Source: Chersky-822 sp035553055
GTDB lineage: Bacteria; Actinomycetota; Actinomycetes; Streptosporangiales; Streptosporangiaceae
Reading direction: 5' to 3'
Assembly (NCBI GenBank): GCA_035553055.1
Contig: DATNEK010000124.1
Location: forward strand, 1-45,723
Length of the DNA: 45,723 nucleotides
Position numbers and translations under genes: made by a program. Position 1 is the first letter of the stretch. Each line of letters begins with the position of its first letter. The notes beneath the pieces are model-generated. The model saw only the letters and a list, made by a program, of their open reading frames with translations, was not told the origin of the DNA and did not search any database. Shown piece after piece: positions 41,626 to 45,723 of the stretch.

Positions 41626-42114
41626 CTACTCCTCGCTGAAGGCCTCGCGGAGCTTGGCTTCCTGCTCGGTGGACAGGTTGGTGCTGATCAGCTCGGCGTC
41701 GGCGGGGCCGAACTGCTCGGCGACCCGGTCGACGACAGCGTCGGAACTGAGCAGGAACAGCGCGGATGTGCCTGGCGTCACCTTCTGGCGTACGTCGCGT
41801 ATGAACGTGTCGCTGATCCCTACGTCAGCCATCGACCCGATCAGCGCGCCGGTGGCCGCGCCGATGGCAAGGCCCAGAATCGGGATGAAGAAGATCAATC
41901 CGAACAGCAGGCCCCAGAACCCGCCGCCGAGCGCGCCGACCTTCTTGGCGTCCCTGAGCTCGCGCGTCTTGGGCTTCTTCTTGTCCACCTCCCAGCTCAC
42001 AGTGGCCGCGTCGAGTACCTGGATGAGCTCGCGATGCTGCAGTTCCATGAGCTGATCAAGCGCTTCCTGCGCGCCATATGGCGACTTGAACTTCCAGACT
42101 GTCAGCGATGACAT
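41626..42114 (-). CDS. DUF1269 family membrane protein
   Basis: A 162-residue protein with AAGGAG before ATG 42114. An N-terminal globular part (LTVWKFKSPYGAQEALDQLM) is followed by a Gly/Ala-rich hydrophobic hairpin at about 60-94 (GGGFWGLLFGLIFFIPILGL) and a C-terminal part with TPGTSALFLLSSDAVVDRV, the arrangement of DUF1269. No function is known. It is divergent from the DUF2252 gene. Confidence 0.85.
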   Translation of the reverse strand: MSSLTVWKFKSPYGAQEALDQLMELQHRELIQVLDAATVSWEVDKKKPKTRELRDAKKVGALGGGFWGLLFGLIFFIPILGLAIGAATGALIGSMADVGISDTFIRDVRQKVTPGTSALFLLSSDAVVDRVAEQFGPADAELISTNLSTEQEAKLREAFSEE

Positions 42115-42231
42115 GGGTCCGCTCCTTCCGTTAGGCCGGCCGCCTGGCTGTAATCGTGCCGGAACATCCCTGCTTGAACATCACCCAGGCAGGATGACGC
42201 GATCATGTAGCGGTGGCGCTGGACTTGGCTT

Positions 42232-43749
42232 ATGACATCGGCGCGGCAAAGCGTGCGTTCGGCGAAGGTCCCCGCGCAGCGCCAGCGCGCCGCCGCGACG
42301 CCAGCCCGTGCCAAGCCCGCGCGCCGGTTCCAGCTCGATACCATGATCAAAGAGCTGACGCCCGCTGACCGGGCGGAGCGTGGCAGGCGCATCCGTGCTG
42401 AGGTCCCGAGGAGCAGCCACGCGAACTTCGATGCGCGAGCGCGCGAGAGCGACCCGATCGATGTGCTGATCGAGCAGTCAGCGACCCGGCTGCCAGACCT
42501 GGTTCCGATCAGGTACGGACGGATGCTCGCCTCGCCGTTCGCCTACTTCCGGGGCGCGGCCCTGCCGATGGCGCGCGACCTGGCAACCACCCCGGTCAGC
42601 GGCATCGCCGTGCAGGCGTGCGGAGACGCTCACGTCGGCAACTTCGGCATGTTCGGAACGGCCGAACGGCGCCTTGTCTTCGACATCAATGACTTCGACG
42701 AGACACTGCCTGGTTCATGGGAATGGGACGTCAAACGACTGGCCGCGAGCCTGGAGATAGTGGCGCGCGACCACGGCGTGAGGGCCAGGCAGCGGACCGC
42801 GATGGTGCGCGCCGCGGTTCGGCGGTATCGGCTTGCGATGGCGATGTTCGCCGGTCAGTCGAATCTCGCCGTGTGGTACGCGAGCGCGGACATCGAGCGG
42901 TCGTGGCCGGAGCTAACCGCGCACCTGCGTTCGCGACAGCGGGCCAACGTCGCTAAAAGCATGGCCAAGGCGCGAACCAGGGACAGCATGCAGGCGCTCG
43001 ACAAGCTGACAATGACCGTCGACGGCAGGCCGCGGATTGTCGCCGATCCGCCGCTCGTGGTCCCGCTGTCTAGCCTGGTGTCGCAGGACCTGGACGCCAG
43101 CGGGATCGAGGCTCAGCTGATTCAGGTGGTCGACAGGTACCGTCGCACGCTGGCAGGCGACCGCAAGTACTTGCTCGACCAGTATCAATTCGAGCAATCC
43201 GACGTGGCGCGCAAGGTGGTAGGGGTGGGCAGCGTCAGCACCAGGTGCTGGATCATGCTGATGCACGGCAAGGATGCGGGCGATCCGCTCATCTTGCAGG
43301 TTAAGGAGGCAAACCAGGCCGTGCTTAGCGATTTCGTCGGCCCGAGCAAGTACGACAACCAAGGCCAGCGGGTTGTCGAGGGGCAGCGGCTGATGCAAGC
43401 GGCCAGCGACATCTTCCTCGGCTGGCTCCGGGTCAGCCCGGCGCCTGAAGGCATCACAAGGGACTTCTACGTCCGCCAGCTCAGAGACTGGAAGTTCTCG
43501 TTCGACACCCAGTCGATGACGCCGAGCGGGCTGTCAACCTACGGTGAGGTATGCGGCTGGACGCTGGCCCGAGCGCACGCGCGGTCTGGCGACCGGATCG
43601 CGATCGCTGCCTACCTCGGCACGTCGGACACGTTCGACCGAGCCATCGCCGAGTTCGCGTCGACTTACGCCGACGTGACCGAGGCCGACATCGCAGCCCT
43701 GGATGAGGCGGCGAAGTCAGGCAAGATCCTCGCCCAGCGCGGGGTCTGA
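42232..43749 (+). CDS. DUF2252 family protein
   Basis: A 505-residue DUF2252 protein with the conserved GDAHVGNFG (residues 131-139) and FDINDFDET motifs, which recall the active-site loop of aminoglycoside-phosphotransferase-like kinases. RYGRMLASPFAYFRGAA precedes them, and VGVGSVGTR-like VGVGSVSTRCWIMLM with LQVKEA follows. No substrate is known. The first 35 residues are basic and Ala-rich; ATG at codon 38 is an alternative start. Confidence 0.87.
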   Translation: MTSARQSVRSAKVPAQRQRAAATPARAKPARRFQLDTMIKELTPADRAERGRRIRAEVPRSSHANFDARARESDPIDVLIEQSATRLPDLVPIRYGRMLASPFAYFRGAALPMARDLATTPVSGIAVQACGDAHVGNFGMFGTAERRLVFDINDFDETLPGSWEWDVKRLAASLEIVARDHGVRARQRTAMVRAAVRRYRLAMAMFAGQSNLAVWYASADIERSWPELTAHLRSRQRANVAKSMAKARTRDSMQALDKLTMTVDGRPRIVADPPLVVPLSSLVSQDLDASGIEAQLIQVVDRYRRTLAGDRKYLLDQYQFEQSDVARKVVGVGSVSTRCWIMLMHGKDAGDPLILQVKEANQAVLSDFVGPSKYDNQGQRVVEGQRLMQAASDIFLGWLRVSPAPEGITRDFYVRQLRDWKFSFDTQSMTPSGLSTYGEVCGWTLARAHARSGDRIAIAAYLGTSDTFDRAIAEFASTYADVTEADIAALDEAAKSGKILAQRGV

Positions 43750-43800
43750 GCTAACCGCCCTGAGCTAACCGGCCAGGTGCCGGCTTACCGGCCGTGGCGA

Positions 43801-43824
43801 CCGTGCGGTCAGATGACCGCACGG
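43801..43824. terminator. Bidirectional terminator hairpin
   Basis: CCGTGCGGTC and GACCGCACGG form a perfect 10-bp stem with an AGAT loop between the convergent DUF2252 and cold-shock genes. No T-run follows. Just before it TGAGCTAACCG occurs twice, the first copy containing the DUF2252 stop codon. Confidence 0.6.
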
Positions 43825-43841
43825 CCCCAGACGGCTTCTGC

Positions 43842-44045
43842 TTACAGCGGACGGACCTGCTCTGCCTGCGGGCCTTTCTGGCCCTGGCCAGCGGTGAACT
43901 CGACCCGCTGGTTCTCCTCGAGGTTACGGAAGCCATCGGCCATGATGGCGGTGTGATGGACGAAGACGTCGGCGCCCCCGTCATCCGGTGCGATGAATCC
44001 GTAGCCCTTGCTTGAGTTGAACCACTTCACGGTGCCCTGAGGCAT
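43842..44045 (-). CDS. cspA: Cold-shock protein (CspA family)
   Basis: A 67-residue single cold-shock domain: TVKWFNSSKGYGFI with RNP1 (KGYGFI, 13-18) and RNP2 (VFVHH, 27-31). It binds single-stranded RNA and DNA and melts mRNA structure. AGGAG lies six bases before ATG 44045. More than 220 bases separate it from the next gene, enough for the long structured leader usual for csp mRNAs. Confidence 0.95.
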   Translation of the reverse strand: MPQGTVKWFNSSKGYGFIAPDDGGADVFVHHTAIMADGFRNLEENQRVEFTAGQGQKGPQAEQVRPL

Positions 44046-44269
44046 GTACTTCTCCTATATGAGCGATCTTCGGGATCCACTCCAATGGTTCCCGGGCTGT
44101 GCGACCGCCTGCCCAATCCTGAGGCTCACCCTCGGCTGTCCAGGACGCCCGCTGTCTAGTTTCGCAGGCGCTATGCACGTGCACGAACCTTCGACTAACA
44201 ACCATGACTATCTAACACCATCGCGCGGTGCTGATGGTCCATGACTGGCTAGCTGACCCATCTCGGACG

Positions 44270-44869
44270 TCAGGTCAGCCGCTCGGTGTACATCACGTCC
44301 ACCCGGGCCGGGAGCCCGTCGTGCACGTGATTGAAGGTTGCCTCGGTCCACGGCGACCAGGTGCTGCCGTCGTGACGCGCTACGGGCCGTTCCGCCCGGC
44401 TCATCACAGACCAGACCTGATCCACCCACTCGACGCTGCGGTCCCTGGCGTTCCATATCAGCCCGAGGTAGCCGCCTGGCCGGACCACCCTCGCTATCTC
44501 GTTCATCGCTCGCCTGGCGTCGAACCAGTGGAAGGCCCTGGCCACGACGATGGCGTCCACCGACTTGTCGGCTAACGGAAGCTGCTCAGGGGATCCGGCG
44601 ATGGCAGGAATGTCAGGGAGTCGCGCCCGCAGTCGGTCCCGCATCGAGGTAACAGGCTCAACGGCGACGACATCGGCGCCAACGTCGGCCAGCAGCGCGG
44701 TCAGCGTGCCGGTGCCAGCGGCGAGGTCCACGATCTGACGACCAGGTTTGATGCCGAGCCTTTCGATCAGCCAGGCGATCGCGTCCTTGGGATACGTAAG
44801 CCTGGCCGGGTCGCATGCGGCCGCCCTGGTGACGAACCCGCGCGCCGGCGCCTCATAAACTTCGCTCAC
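44270..44869 (-). CDS. Class I SAM-dependent methyltransferase, apparently shortened
   Basis: A 199-residue methyltransferase with motif I VDLAAGTGT (47-55), VVAVEPV and the methyltransf_11-type IVVARAFHWFDARRAMNEIARVVRPGGYL block. Homologues I know run about 240-260 residues; here the protein ends soon after WSPWTEATFNHV, so the C-terminal lid may be lost. Target molecule unknown. It is transcribed toward the cold-shock gene. Confidence 0.75.
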   Translation of the reverse strand: MSEVYEAPARGFVTRAAACDPARLTYPKDAIAWLIERLGIKPGRQIVDLAAGTGTLTALLADVGADVVAVEPVTSMRDRLRARLPDIPAIAGSPEQLPLADKSVDAIVVARAFHWFDARRAMNEIARVVRPGGYLGLIWNARDRSVEWVDQVWSVMSRAERPVARHDGSTWSPWTEATFNHVHDGLPARVDVMYTERLT

Positions 44870-44970
44870 TTTGCCGTTCCGTCCTGCGCATGGCGTCTGG
44901 CCGCCAGATCCGCCGTCACGTGCGGCCTTAGCTTCCCTGGAAGCCGCCAGTCACACGACTGTCTACCAAG

Positions 44971-45021
44971 CTACGTCGCTGCCCTCGCCGATTTGACCTT
45001 TTTTTGCTTCTTGGGCGGCAT
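44971..45021 (-). CDS. Possible 16-residue basic micro-ORF
   Basis: Starting three bases after the stop of the isomerase-family gene, ATG 45021 opens a 16-codon frame, MPPKKQKKVKSARAAT, containing an A7 run. No separate ribosome site is present. It might be translated by re-initiation, or be the remains of a C-terminal tail. Chance is fully possible. Confidence 0.2.
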   Translation of the reverse strand: MPPKKQKKVKSARAAT

Positions 45022-45024
45022 CAC

Positions 45025-45723
45025 TCAGCCGATGCCCTCGGCGATGATCGCATCGAATTCATCGATGACGGCCGGGTCCCCCGATCGCTCGATCGCGGCT
45101 TGCGTGGGCCGCCCCCATAGCCAGCAATCAAGGTCGGCCGCCATGCCGGTGATCCTCGCCCACGCCCGGGCGCCGGAGTCCGCGTCGGCGACTTCGATGC
45201 CCGCTTGATCGTAGGCGCGCTGCTCGTCTGGGTCAGTGCCGGTGAACCGGCCGAGCGTGACGAGCCAGGAGTCGCCGGTATCGGTGGCCTGGACTCTCAG
45301 GGTCATCCCATCGGTGTCGAGCTTGCCCCAGGCAGGCAGGTCCCCGCCGTACATGATCCTGACCGCCTCATCGAAACCGTCCGCGCTGAGCAGCGGATCC
45401 ATGCCGGAACGTCGGCCCGCGGTCAGTTCGGCGTCGAGACGATGGATCAGCGCCTCGTGCGCCTGGCGCCGACGGATGAATCCAACGGTCTTGTCGTCGG
45501 CCCATGTCCACGCGGGGGTGTCAGGCGGGGTAATCGCGAGTGCGGACCCGAGTTTTTTTGCTCGCGCTCTGGTAGAACTCTTCAAGCCCAGGCCGGTTCG
45601 CCGGGCGCGGCGGCTTCATCTTCTCCGCCTCGTCGACGTCGACCCGGTCGCGCACGATCGTCCCCCAGAACCACTGGACCTCGCCCAGATGCCAGAGCAG
45701 GTCATCGGCGTTCCAGCCTGGGC
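45025..45723 (-). pseudogene. Mycothiol-dependent maleylpyruvate isomerase family protein, frameshifted at an A7 run
   Basis: The N-terminal part, entering from the right edge, reads PGWNADDLLWHLGEVQWFWG and ends out of frame after QSASKK. The C-terminal part from the next frame continues LGSALAITPPDTPAWTWADD, then FIRRRQAHEALIHRLDAE and ends at 45025. Joining them at the homopolymer (45553-45559, seven T on the plus strand) by dropping one base restores a normal DinB-like MDMPI protein with the metal-binding His region WHLGEVQ and HEALIHRLDAE. It is either a sequencing or assembly error, a real mutation, or a slippage site. The family uses mycothiol or has unknown thiol-linked roles. Confidence 0.8.

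Noticed and set aside
44971..45021. Resemblance of PKKQKKVK to a eukaryotic nuclear localisation signal
   Set aside because: A basic Lys-rich 16-mer from an A-rich stretch will look like this by chance; nothing else supports a secreted effector.

Overview
The window is a stretch of high-GC actinobacterial chromosome. The evidence is consistent bias toward G/C at third codon positions, frequent GTG and TTG starts, and many GTGA/ATGA stop-start overlaps. It also carries a PstP-type phosphatase, the decaprenyl-phosphoryl-arabinose enzymes UbiA and DprE2, a mycothiol-dependent maleylpyruvate-isomerase-family protein and a DUF2252 protein. I cannot name the genus. I see no rRNA, tRNA, integrase, transposase or phage gene.

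Left part (1-12.8 kb). After the 3'-truncated PP2C phosphatase comes a catabolic locus: a LacI-type regulator, a C-C-bond-hydrolase-like alpha/beta hydrolase, a 3-hydroxyisobutyrate-dehydrogenase-like enzyme, a complete LIV-type ABC importer (livKHMGF), an M24 'creatinase/prolidase fold' enzyme that lacks one metal ligand, and both subunits of a thiamine-dependent 2-oxoacid dehydrogenase E1 without E2 or E3. Two LacI-type operators flank a good promoter between the divergent hydrolase and dehydrogenase genes, so regulator and operon probably belong together. Between the two E1 genes a segment carrying the E1-beta start codon has been tandemly duplicated, producing two overlapping mini-ORFs with nearly the same peptide.

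Middle part (12.8-28.2 kb). A cluster of hairpin-forming repeats follows the E1-beta gene, and a related composite element sits in inverted orientation 12 kb away between convergent genes. Genes here are a small secreted transglycosylase, a beta-lactamase-fold serine hydrolase, an S9 peptidase, an EcsC-like protein, a long-form Ndk, a cell-envelope operon (phosphodiester glycosidase, UbiA, DprE2-like reductase, then a GT4 glycosyltransferase), YbaK, an MFS exporter, a decayed ORF and a lipoprotein.

Right part (28.2-38.2 kb). All genes lie on the minus strand and form a branched-chain amino-acid cluster: leuC-leuD, then ilvB-ilvN-ilvC-leuB-cimA and ilvD. CimA with LeuCD and LeuB makes 2-oxobutyrate from pyruvate and acetyl-CoA, and IlvBN, IlvC and IlvD complete the isoleucine and valine carbon skeletons. 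The ilvB leader shows a classical attenuator: an Ile/Leu/Val-rich 18-residue peptide, a 10-bp hairpin overlapping its stop codon, and a terminator with a U6 tract.

Far right (38.5-45.7 kb). This holds a MalT/LAL-like LuxR regulator, a DUF1269 membrane protein, a DUF2252 protein, a cold-shock protein, a shortened methyltransferase, and a mycothiol-dependent isomerase-family gene interrupted by a one-base excess in an A7 run.
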